Assembly: GCA_012729395.1 (NCBI GenBank)
Contig: JAAYDF010000196.1
Coordinates: forward strand, 1 to 41,851
DNA: 41,851 nt
Direction: 5' to 3'
Source: Phycisphaerae bacterium
GTDB taxonomy: Bacteria > Planctomycetota > Phycisphaerae > UBA1845 > PWPN01
Under the pieces are notes generated by a model. That model was not told the origin of the DNA. It did no database searches and saw only the letters and a list, made by a program, of their open reading frames with translations. The first letter of the stretch is position 1, and every line of letters begins with the position of its first letter. Shown here in pieces: positions 7,566 through 15,924 of this stretch. The position numbers were made by a program, and so were the translations under genes.

Positions 7566-8028
7566 TGACGTTCGCCCATCGGATACCCAGGCGGTTCGCG
7601 AGATCGTGCTCGCCACGGGGATGTTCCACGACTACGAGGTCGACGTGGCGGTCGAGCTGGTCGCGGAGCGTTTGGCTCGCGGCCCGGCCAGCGGGTACTT
7701 CTTCGTCTTTGCCGAGCAAGGCGGACGAGTGGTCGGCTACGCGTGCTACGGGCCGATCGCCTGCACGGCGGGCAGCTTCGACTTGTACTGGATCGCGGTT
7801 CGGCCCGACTGCCAGGGGCAGGGCCTCGGCCGGGCCCTGCTGGCCGCCAGCGAAGAGCGCATCGCCGCCGCTGACGGTCGATGCATCTACATCGAGACCT
7901 CCTGTCGTAAGCAGTATGCCCCCACCCGCGCCTTTTACGAGCGTTGCGGCTATCGTCTCGAAGCCACGCTGCGGGACTTCTACGCCCCCGGCGACGACAA
8001 GGCGATCTACGTCCGCCGTTGCGTGTGA
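7546..8028 (+). CDS. GNAT-family N-acetyltransferase
   Basis: A single-domain GNAT protein of 160 residues if it starts at the TTG at 7546, which has a GGAGAA ribosome binding site about 7 bp upstream and would read DLLLRDDVRPSD at once. The frame is open further up to 7414, but that part overlaps the tail of the preceding gene and is low-complexity. The signature is FDLYWIAVRPDCQGQGLGRALL, with the Q-x-x-G-x-G acetyl-CoA loop, then APTRAFYERCGYR. The start overlaps the end of the fusion gene by 20 bp, pointing to translational coupling. Beta-lysine N6-acetyltransferases (AblB) are also GNAT proteins working with a lysine aminomutase, so acetylation of a beta-lysine product is a fair guess but unproven. 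The end of the gene lies inside a dispersed repeat with relics at 12.7 and 15.7 kb. Confidence 0.88.
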   Translation: MDLLLRDDVRPSDTQAVREIVLATGMFHDYEVDVAVELVAERLARGPASGYFFVFAEQGGRVVGYACYGPIACTAGSFDLYWIAVRPDCQGQGLGRALLAASEERIAAADGRCIYIETSCRKQYAPTRAFYERCGYRLEATLRDFYAPGDDKAIYVRRCV

Positions 8029-8099
8029 GGTTGCTTGTAGGAATCGCAGGCGAAGCAGCAATGATGGGTAAGCGGTGGGGCTGCTCGCCGGTCGCCACG
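7986..8099. repeat. Dispersed block A: 3' end of the GNAT gene plus downstream DNA
   Basis: Bases 8013-8098 match 15684-15769 over 86 bp with only two differences that I can see, both next to the GNAT stop codon. The last 14 or so GNAT codons (7986-8028) also match 12747-12800 (GGCGATCTACGTCCGCCGTT is identical). The block runs into the hairpin repeats that follow. Confidence 0.85.
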
Positions 8100-8222
8100 G
8101 CATGGCTGAGTTCGCCGGTCGCCACGGGGGGCGACCGCTACGGGGAATAGGGGGTTTTTCGCCGGTCGCCACGGCATGGCTGAGTTCGCCGGTCGCCACG
8201 GGGGGCGACCGCTACGGGGAAT
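8085..8222. repeat. Two identical 64-bp direct repeats with GGTCGCC/GGCGACC hairpins
   Basis: Units 8085-8148 and 8159-8222 are identical over 64 bp and separated by 10 bp. Each contains CGGTCGCC-ACGGGG-GGCGACCG, an 8-bp stem with a 6-base loop (8116-8137 and 8190-8211). Related copies lie at 15757-15908, inverted at about 12855-12930, and at the right edge (41757 on). The hairpins follow the last gene of the kamA operon and precede a convergent gene, so they may end transcription, although no U tract is present. Confidence 0.9.
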
Positions 8223-8700
8223 CGTGTTGCTGTGACAATCCACGGCGAAGCCGATCGCGGATGATGTTCCGAGTGAGGAGTGGAATCGCGACATAGAATA
8301 CGGCAAAAGCCACAGCGAACACCAGGATCATAAGGGTGGATGCGTCCCACTCGCCGACCGCCTTCGGCCCTCCGGCCGCATCATAGTGGGCGCCATCTCG
8401 AAGGGTCGCGAGCCGCAAGACGACATAGACGAACACGCCCCCAAAGGCGTATGAACAGGTTGCCGTTTGCCAGTTGTTCCACGCACGCATCAGGGCCTGT
8501 TTGCGGAGCTTGGAGTCCGGGTACTCGGCGAGTTCAGGAAAGACACGCGGAGCAAACCGCCAATAGACGCTTTGCATCGGGATCAGGATGAGCTTTCCCA
8601 GCAAAGCACCCAGCAGAATGACTGACAGAAGGACCAACACCGCGTCCCACCGCCAGGCAGCGTTCGCGATCCCCGTTGAACCGGTCATGAAGATGAACAT
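8212..8700 (-). CDS. Hypothetical membrane protein, about three TM segments
   Basis: A 162-residue protein of unknown family. Hydrophobic stretches are seen near AVLVLLSVILLGALLGKLIL, near YAFGGVFVYVVLRLA and near LMILVFAVAFAVFYVAIPLL, so it is probably an inner-membrane protein with three helices and basic loops (RNIIRDRLRRGL at the end). GGAGGT lies only 3 bases before the first ATG (8700), so the ATG at 8688 (MTGSTG) may be the real start. The stop codon TAG (8214-8212) lies inside the second 64-bp repeat unit, so the C-terminus is set by the repeat. Its start overlaps one copy of a 30-bp direct repeat. Confidence 0.6.
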   Translation of the reverse strand: MFIFMTGSTGIANAAWRWDAVLVLLSVILLGALLGKLILIPMQSVYWRFAPRVFPELAEYPDSKLRKQALMRAWNNWQTATCSYAFGGVFVYVVLRLATLRDGAHYDAAGGPKAVGEWDASTLMILVFAVAFAVFYVAIPLLTRNIIRDRLRRGLSQQHDSP

Positions 8701-8788
8701 GGCACCTCCACGCGTGGTGGTCGCACGTCGCTGATTCTCAATTGAGACCCCGGCCTAGACATGGCACCTCCACGCGTGGTGGTCGCAC
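8697..8788. repeat. 30-bp direct repeat, two copies, over the start of the membrane gene
   Basis: ACATGGCACCTCCACGCGTG and the next 10 bases (GTGGTCGCAC) occur identically at 8697-8726 and 8759-8788. Each copy holds the palindrome CCACGCGTGG and, on the minus strand, a GGAGGTGCCATG start context. Only the left copy opens the membrane protein frame. The 32 bp between them are not repeated. Confidence 0.85.
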
Positions 8789-8939
8789 AGCCCCTCGACC
8801 AAACCTCCAAGCGAGGCCGGCACCGTACCGGCCCGATGACCGGCCGGCCGACAGCGCCGGCCGGTATGGAATCATAGGCCAACCTCGTCGCAGCGCCTAC
8901 CGAGACACGCCGGTCCCTTTTCTCCAGAGTGCTGCTTCA

Positions 8940-10139
8940 CTACTCCTGGTTCCCATCAGACCCGCGGGGGATGGGTACACCCACCCGTACCAGATTCTGC
9001 TTAACGATTGACTCCGGACGCGCCGCCGCGAGAACTTCTCTGATTGTATCTCCGATCTCGGCGGATTGGGCCTCTGGGACCGACAGGACCTCGTCGGGGG
9101 TTTCTCTCCCGTCAATAAGCCCGTATCCCGGTGGTACCCGTAGTTCCCACTCCCCGGGTTTGAAGACGGGGCTGAAATCGACGCAAAGGAAGAACAGTCG
9201 GTCACTTTCCACCAGGGAGCCACTCTCATCATAGGTGCGCATCTCCAGTTCGGTTGCGACGTTGTTCGGGAGATGGCCCCGGCGTGTGAAGGTCTGCATC
9301 GGATTGCCCGTGGCGTGGTTCTGGGCTACAACCTCGTACGTGCGTCCATAGTCTTCACGATCACAGAGTATCGCAACACGGACCTGGCCGCTGGCAACGT
9401 CAACGATTTCCACCCGCTCCAATGGACCGGAGGAGTAACGCGGATCCTTGACCCGAGTGACCCTGATGGCTACCCCGGAGTCGCCTGACAGAACGTCCTG
9501 GAGCCGTTCCTGGCTCAGGGAGACCTTTCCGGGCTCCTCAACCGCTCCAACCATCATCTGTATCACCGGCTTGAAGGGGACACTCAGCCACTCTTCAACC
9601 GGTGTGCCAGCAAAACGCATACCGCCCGGGAGAATCCTTGCGATCCTGAACTCTCCGGTCACCTGCATGGCGTTGCGCCCTTCGGAATCGGTATTGCTCC
9701 CGAGAGTGAAGTACCAATCGGAAAGCCTGGCACTGGATGGCTCCTGCTCCGGTCTCAGAATCACCATGCCAACCCGCTGGCGCTCGCCATCCTGTACGAT
9801 TCGCTGGATAATGCGCCGTGGAGCGTTCCGCTCCTTCAGGATGTTGTCAATGTTGGCCTCAACCAACTCCTTGTGCTCCGTCGCTGTGCTAGATGCTCCT
9901 GGAGAAGCGGCCTCCAATGCCTCCTCCACAAGCGTGCGGACCTCCTCTCGAGATAGCTGCTTCAGTTGTCGCTCTCTGTAAAGCAGTATATCGAACCGCT
10001 CGGGCTGCGGTGTCCAAGCCGCATCACACAGCCTGTATAGGGCCACCGCCGGGGCGCTTGGCTCCCCCAGGTCGGCGTCCTGGTTCCCTCCACTCGCGAA
10101 ACACAACGGCAATAAGCTCATGAACATGGATGTCAACAT
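8940..10139 (-). CDS. Secreted protein of unknown function
   Basis: A 399-residue protein that I do not recognise. The start at 10139 is chosen because AGGAGA lies about 6 bp upstream and the protein then begins with a plausible signal peptide (MLTSMFMSLLPLCFASG). The open frame extends 46 codons further upstream without a ribosome binding site. The mature part is acidic and polar, with a helical charged region (residues about 60-120, including REEVRTLVEEALEAA) and a beta-rich C-terminal half ending in EWELRVPPGYGLIDGR, a pattern I associate loosely with planctomycete exported proteins. It is the third of three co-directional genes all encoding exported products, 116 bp after the cysteine-rich gene. 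No catalytic motif is visible. Confidence 0.7.
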   Translation of the reverse strand: MLTSMFMSLLPLCFASGGNQDADLGEPSAPAVALYRLCDAAWTPQPERFDILLYRERQLKQLSREEVRTLVEEALEAASPGASSTATEHKELVEANIDNILKERNAPRRIIQRIVQDGERQRVGMVILRPEQEPSSARLSDWYFTLGSNTDSEGRNAMQVTGEFRIARILPGGMRFAGTPVEEWLSVPFKPVIQMMVGAVEEPGKVSLSQERLQDVLSGDSGVAIRVTRVKDPRYSSGPLERVEIVDVASGQVRVAILCDREDYGRTYEVVAQNHATGNPMQTFTRRGHLPNNVATELEMRTYDESGSLVESDRLFFLCVDFSPVFKPGEWELRVPPGYGLIDGRETPDEVLSVPEAQSAEIGDTIREVLAAARPESIVKQNLVRVGVPIPRGSDGNQE

Positions 10140-10255
10140 CAGTTGTCTCCTATCAGGTAGGTATCGATGTTTCACTTCCCGCAGCTCTGAGCACCTGCTG
10201 AAGCCGGTCGGGGGCGGAAGTCCGCCCGGCACTACGTCGCGGCTCCCCTTCACGG

Positions 10256-10771
10256 CTAAGGACAAGTACCGACCCATGTCCGGTTATAACCTAGCAGGTT
10301 CACGGTTGTTGTCGGATCGGCCACACAATCGGCGATTGGACATCCCAGGCACTCAGCACCGATAGCCACAAGGCATCCAACGCACAGTACGCATGTTGTA
10401 GGAGTTACGCAGGCGCAGCACGGCTCACTGCATGCCAGGCTACCCCCTGCACACGCGAGGAGTCTGGAGACATTCAAGGCCTTAACGCATTGCGTAACCG
10501 TTCCGATAGGGACCATTGGCCCTGCAGGACAATCCTGAACACCATTTTTGGCCGGTCGGCAGTACCAATGTCCGGTATATGTCGTCACTGACCCTGTACA
10601 CACCGCCTCGGGCCACACCGTTGTGCAGGCACACGTGTTAACCGTGCCGGGCGGACTCCAAACTGGCCATTGGCATGGCGGGTACTCACCAGCCATGGAA
10701 GGTAGAAACACCATTCCACAAATGGCCAACGCGCTCGCCGCAAGCCGGATCTGATGCTGTAGTGAACTCAC
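10256..10771 (-). CDS. Small cysteine-rich secreted protein
   Basis: A 171-residue protein from a GTG start at 10771 preceded by AAAGGAGA at good spacing. The frame continues upstream as a basic, non-signal-like stretch overlapping the previous gene, so the shorter form is preferred. The N-terminus is a signal peptide (hydrophobic ASALAICGMVFLPSMAG). The mature region has about 20 cysteines, in pairs and clusters such as CSEPCCACVTPTTCVLCVGC followed by ECLGCPIADC, with few charged residues. This implies a disulfide-rich exported protein or a metal-binding surface protein. I know no family for it. It lies between a DUF1460/SPOR protein and another secreted protein on the same strand. Confidence 0.65.
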   Translation of the reverse strand: MSSLQHQIRLAASALAICGMVFLPSMAGEYPPCQWPVWSPPGTVNTCACTTVWPEAVCTGSVTTYTGHWYCRPAKNGVQDCPAGPMVPIGTVTQCVKALNVSRLLACAGGSLACSEPCCACVTPTTCVLCVGCLVAIGAECLGCPIADCVADPTTTVNLLGYNRTWVGTCP

Positions 10772-10850
10772 TGTCGTCTCCTTTCTTACCCCGGTAGGTG
10801 ACGCTCGTTCTGCTGCCATCCCGATTTGGAGTGCCTGTCTCCACAATTCC

Positions 10851-12310
<1,460 letters not shown>

Positions 12311-12315
12311 TAAGG

Positions 12316-12344
12316 AATATACACTACGCAGCGCAAGTTGTCAA
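12316..12344 (-). promoter_or_regulatory. Sigma-70-type promoter for the DUF1460 gene
   Basis: On the minus strand, TTGACA (12344-12339) and TATATT (12321-12316) are separated by 17 bp, a near-consensus promoter. Transcription would start near 12309, giving a 5' leader of about 180 nt that includes the 9-bp tandem repeat. A homologous promoter lies at 15618-15646. Confidence 0.8.
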
Positions 12345-12616
12345 GACTTTTTCGGACGAAAAGCACGGCCTCGCGAGCGGGTCTTGCTTAACTCTCGCCG
12401 TTGACACGAGTTAACGACGACAAAACAAGTGGTATCGGCTGTCTTCGCGAGGAAGCACGTCGCTTGCTCTGTGCCCTTCCTCACGGCGGATCGCACTTCT
12501 GCTCCCCCCCGGGGGGTAGCGCCCCCAATGGTGGCCCATAAATCCTGTTGGCGTAGTCGCCCGGCGCTCGTCGACATGCGTGAGCATCTCGCGACCGAAT
12601 CCGGGCAGACCGCAGT
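12345..12616. other. Non-coding stretch with no supported gene
   Basis: Between the promoter of the DUF1460 gene and the dispersed repeat at 12617, I see no open frame with a recognisable domain, start signal or RNA fold. The only visible structure is a short G/C palindrome (CCCCCCCGGGGGG, about 12505-12517). Confidence 0.5.
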
Positions 12617-12735
12617 CGACTGGTGGTCGCCGGCACATATCCTGTGACACAACCTTGGTCCGGGCGAGACGCCCTGGCCCACACCGGCGGGACGCCGGTG
12701 CCACACCTCAGGTTACAGGCTGTTTAGCGAGCCAC
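12617..12735. repeat. Dispersed repeat, copy 2 (related to 1161-1310)
   Basis: Same orientation as 1161-1310, sharing CCTGTGACACA, CCCTGGCCCACACCGGCGGG, CCGGTGCCACACCT and TTACAGGCTG. It lies next to a relic of the GNAT 3' end. Confidence 0.65.
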
Positions 12736-12746
12736 ACTGGCGCGAT

Positions 12747-12930
12747 CCCGGCGGGGACACGGCGATCTACGTCCGCCGTTGCGCGTGCGGTTGTCTCTGA
12801 GAATCGCAAGCGGAGCCGTGGCTGTAAGGGAGCGGTTGAGCACTTCGAATGCCGCGTAGCGGTCGCCGCCCGACTTCGGCGAGTTCGCTTCGTCTCAGCT
12901 CAGCGTCGAAGACAGCCGAGCCGTGGCGAC
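12747..12930. repeat. Relic of the GNAT 3' end (block B) and inverted hairpin repeat
   Basis: 12747-12823 aligns with 7986-8061, including the identical 20-mer GGCGATCTACGTCCGCCGTT, so it preserves the codons for AIYVRR outside any gene. About 12855-12930 is a diverged copy of the GGTCGCC/GGCGACC element in inverse orientation (GTAGCGGTCGCCGCCC, later CGTGGCGACCGGC). Confidence 0.75.
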
Positions 12931-13044
12931 CGGCAAGCCGCGTGAGGTTCTCCGCAGGGGAACCCGCTCCAGCCTATCAGCGAATGGGAGGCGTCCCGGC
13001 AAAACGCTGGCGTCATTCCCCTTGCGTCCACTGCCGCTGCAGAC

Positions 13045-13872
13045 TTATGACGCGTCGCCGGAGCCGGGCTGATCCTCGGAATGGGGGTGCTCGCAGCTCC
13101 AGCAGATCTCGAATCCGCCGGGAACGTTTTCGCCGCAGGCGGGGCAGATCCAGTCCGCCATGTCCTCGCTGAGAGAATGGGCACCGGCCTCGGCGAGCGC
13201 GGCGAGGGCATCGAATGCGAATTCGTGCGGCACGCGGAGTCCGCCTCGCCCAAGACCGAGATCAAATCCCCAGGCACGCGATAGACCGGCATTGTCCACC
13301 AGAAAGGGGACCGCCGCCTGGTAGAGAAGATCCTGGACGTGTGCACGAACCTGGCTCGGGAACATGCTCAAGAGCGGAGACAGGTTGACCCATTCGCCCA
13401 CCACATGGATTGGCTGGAGGTTGAACGGCTCACCGCAGTGGAGACATACGTCGCCTGACGCCCCGGCCAGCAACTGATCGCATGCCGCGCAGCGATAGCC
13501 GAAGTCCGGGAGCGGCCGCTCCTTCCCGGTGTAGAGCGGTTCGCGCCTCTTGAGGTGCGCGTCGGTGTAGAGCGGTCCCTGCGGGGTCATGAGGATGTCG
13601 TCCTCCACGTGATCTTCGATGAGATCGCGCACGAGGAAACGGTGGCCGCACTCCGGGCATCGCTCGGACATCAGGCCGGTCAGCATGTAGTCACATTCCG
13701 GGCACCGCAATCCGATATCCACGATGGGTCGATGCCGGGAGACGATCCCGATCATGTCCAGCTTGAGCGCGCAGGCCGGGCACTGGTGCTCGCGCAGGCC
13801 CGCCAAGGGGTGATCGCATCTCGGGCATCGCAGGCCCCAGTCCGGAATGGGAAGTTCGTGGATCTCGTCCAA
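13045..13872 (-). CDS. Multi-zinc-ribbon protein with a DUF2007-like segment
   Basis: A 275-residue protein with four Cys4 zinc ribbons: C16/C19/C31/C34, C57/C60/C72/C75, C128/C131/C143/C146 and C243/C246/C257/C260 (CPRC, CPEC, CAAC and CPAC types). Residues about 150-230 resemble DUF2007 (VRAHVQDLLYQAAVPFLVDN, then GGLRVPHEFAFDALAAL), which in other proteins is followed by just such a C-terminal ribbon (CPACGENVPGGFEICWSC). Function is unknown; the ribbons suggest protein, DNA or RNA contacts in the cytoplasm, as there is no signal peptide. The start is a TTG at 13872, directly after an in-frame stop and with GGGAG about 9 bp upstream. It follows the LolA-like gene on the same strand by 127 bp. 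Confidence 0.78.
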   Translation of the reverse strand: MDEIHELPIPDWGLRCPRCDHPLAGLREHQCPACALKLDMIGIVSRHRPIVDIGLRCPECDYMLTGLMSERCPECGHRFLVRDLIEDHVEDDILMTPQGPLYTDAHLKRREPLYTGKERPLPDFGYRCAACDQLLAGASGDVCLHCGEPFNLQPIHVVGEWVNLSPLLSMFPSQVRAHVQDLLYQAAVPFLVDNAGLSRAWGFDLGLGRGGLRVPHEFAFDALAALAEAGAHSLSEDMADWICPACGENVPGGFEICWSCEHPHSEDQPGSGDAS

Positions 13873-13999
13873 TCATCTACTCCCGGTTTATGATTCGTGG
13901 TGCCGTTGCGGTTTCCCTTGGCAGAGCCGTCTCCACCGTGACCCGTCAACCCATCACTGATCAAGCGGCGAACCCCAATCGTCCTCGCCGGATTACCGG

Positions 14000-15484
14000 T
14001 CAATGCAACTGGAATGTCTTCATACTTGCATCGAAGAGATCGTCGAACTGATCGCCATCCTCCGCAAGCGAGGAGCAGGTCACAACGTATTTCCGGTTTG
14101 CTTTGGCGAAGAAGTACACACGCTGGCGGAGCAGCTTGCCCGCCTGCTCGTTCTGATTGACCAGCACAACTCCCTCGCTACCGCGGGAGGGCATGAACGG
14201 CCGGCGATCCAGAACTGTGAATTTCGGAAATATCTTTGCCAACGTCTTGATACCGGCGTCGACATACGCGTTGATTGAGCCCTCGTATTGCTCATCAACG
14301 ACATTGATGTTTCGGGAGAACCCATTCTGTACCGGGCTAACCGCGATCCGGTACTTCATACCTGGCCAGTCCCTGATCAGCCAAGTGTCCGGAGGATCAA
14401 AGGAGAAGCCGCCGTCTTGCTCAAAGAGCCGGCCGACGCTCGGACCCTCGCCTGGCGATGCGATGTCGCCAGACGAGGACGACGACATGAATAGCTCATT
14501 GCGGCCCTCTCGGGCATCCAACACTCGGGTTCCCGCAGGGAACTCAATCGTGAAGGTTTCCGGTGCGACTTTGGGAGCGATGACAATCGACGCACGGTCG
14601 ACTTCCATCAGTAACCGCGAGCGGACTTTGCCGACGTTGGCGGCATCCCCACATTCCACGTGCTCCAGCGTGCCTTTGACTGGGAACCACAGGCCAGGCG
14701 CGACTTCCTCGTATAGGGCGCTGTGGCGATGTCTGAGGAGCCGTTGGCCCCCCGCTTGGAGTTCCAGCACCCGCTCGATTTTGACGGGCAGGTGGTTGCG
14801 GGTCGGGTCCACCCAGAGACGGTATCCGCGTCTGATATCCTCAGAGAACCCTTCGACCAGAATCATGGGACGATCGTCGAGCACCGTATTCTGGACGGCC
14901 AAGCGGCCTTGTCGTTCCAGATCCCGCAGAAAACGATAGCGCGACTCGAAGGGCGTCACGTACTCAGTGAAGGTGCGCGGGTCGTGGATATCGCCGTCGG
15001 GAAAGAACGCTTCCTTGGGGCCGATGATGGTCCCTTTCTGCGAGCCTGGCTGATACCCCGTTCCCCGTGTCCCGTCCCAGGCGGTGATCAGGGTCTCGAT
15101 CCGATCCCTGGGACGAACCGCACGCTCGACGCGGCGGTACCGCTCTCCATCGACGGTGACTTCCATCGTCCCGCGGGGCTTGGGCTCTGGCCCCTGATCG
15201 GCCGGGTCGCGGAACTCCATGGATCCATCCGGCATGGACCGTGCCCGTCCTTCGAACTTCACCACGAAGGTGCAGGAGAAGGAACCGACCGTCTTCGCCC
15301 CGGCTTCCATCGCGTCCAGAACCCGTGCCGGGCTGAGGGCGTCTTCAGCATGTGCCCACGAACCGATCCCGAGCAACACAGCCAGAGCGTACCGACCGCG
15401 ACCCGGTGGACGGGCTGACACACGGCCTCTTGTCGCTGCCACGTTGTCCCCGACACAGCCTTCCTGCGGTTCCCGAGCTGCCAT
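14000..15484 (-). CDS. Exported LolA-like / PsbP-like two-domain protein
   Basis: A 494-residue exported protein. After an N-terminal signal region (ALAVLLGIGSWAHAED), residues about 50-340 resemble the LolA/LppX-type half-barrel found in many planctomycete proteins (GSFSCTFVVKFEG, YRLWVDPTRNHLPVKIERV). A Ser-rich linker (MSSSSSGD) follows. The C-terminal part (about 365-494) looks like a PsbP/DcrB-type domain (PPDTWLIRDWPG, then QFDDLFDASMKTFQLH at the end). It probably binds a lipid or hydrophobic ligand in the periplasm. AAAGGA lies 6 bp upstream of the ATG at 15484. Its first residues (MAAREPQEG) and its promoter and leader match those of the DUF1460 gene (MADREPQGG), although the mature proteins are unrelated. 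Confidence 0.75.
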   Translation of the reverse strand: MAAREPQEGCVGDNVAATRGRVSARPPGRGRYALAVLLGIGSWAHAEDALSPARVLDAMEAGAKTVGSFSCTFVVKFEGRARSMPDGSMEFRDPADQGPEPKPRGTMEVTVDGERYRRVERAVRPRDRIETLITAWDGTRGTGYQPGSQKGTIIGPKEAFFPDGDIHDPRTFTEYVTPFESRYRFLRDLERQGRLAVQNTVLDDRPMILVEGFSEDIRRGYRLWVDPTRNHLPVKIERVLELQAGGQRLLRHRHSALYEEVAPGLWFPVKGTLEHVECGDAANVGKVRSRLLMEVDRASIVIAPKVAPETFTIEFPAGTRVLDAREGRNELFMSSSSSGDIASPGEGPSVGRLFEQDGGFSFDPPDTWLIRDWPGMKYRIAVSPVQNGFSRNINVVDEQYEGSINAYVDAGIKTLAKIFPKFTVLDRRPFMPSRGSEGVVLVNQNEQAGKLLRQRVYFFAKANRKYVVTCSSLAEDGDQFDDLFDASMKTFQLH

Positions 15485-15617
15485 GTTCAGTCCTTTCTGG
15501 ATGTGAAAGTTCACGCCACCCGCCCTACCGTTCCCGCACCGAAGAAGACGCCTTTCCTGGGGGCGAGACTGGCGAGGGCTCTGCCGTGCCCCGGCGCCAC
15601 GCGGTGGCGTAAGAAGG

Positions 15618-15646
15618 GATATACACCACATCGGACATTCTATCAA
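15618..15646 (-). promoter_or_regulatory. Sigma-70-type promoter for the LolA-like gene
   Basis: On the minus strand, TTGATA (15646-15641), 17 bp, then TATATC (15623-15618). Sequence and position relative to the gene match the promoter at 12316-12344 (shared GTGTATAT around the -10), indicating a duplicated promoter. The predicted leader is about 127 nt. Confidence 0.7.
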
Positions 15647-15683
15647 GATCTCTGCGGACGGCAGACGCAACCGGGCGGGCCAG

Positions 15684-15908
15684 CCGCCGTTGCGCGTGCG
15701 GTTGCTTGTAGGAATCGCAGGCGAAGCAGCAATGATGGGTAAGCGGTGGGGCTGCTCGCCGGTCGCCACAGGGGGCGACCGCTACGGGGAATAGGGGTTT
15801 TTTCGCCGGTCGCCGCGGGGGGCGACCGCTACGGGGAATGGCGAGTTGTCCGCCGGTCGCCACGGCTTGGCTGAGCTCGCCGGTCGCCACGGGGGGCGAC
15901 CGCTACGG
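15684..15908. repeat. Block C (copy of 8013-8098) and GGTCGCC hairpin repeats
   Basis: 15684-15769 duplicates 8013-8098 (two differences by eye). It is followed by three GGTCGCC...GGCGACC hairpins (about 15760-15781, 15807-15829 and 15887-15905) separated by GCTACGGGGAAT tails, the same element as at 8085-8222 with small differences. Confidence 0.88.
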
Positions 15909-15924
15909 TGCGGCGTTGTGCCGA

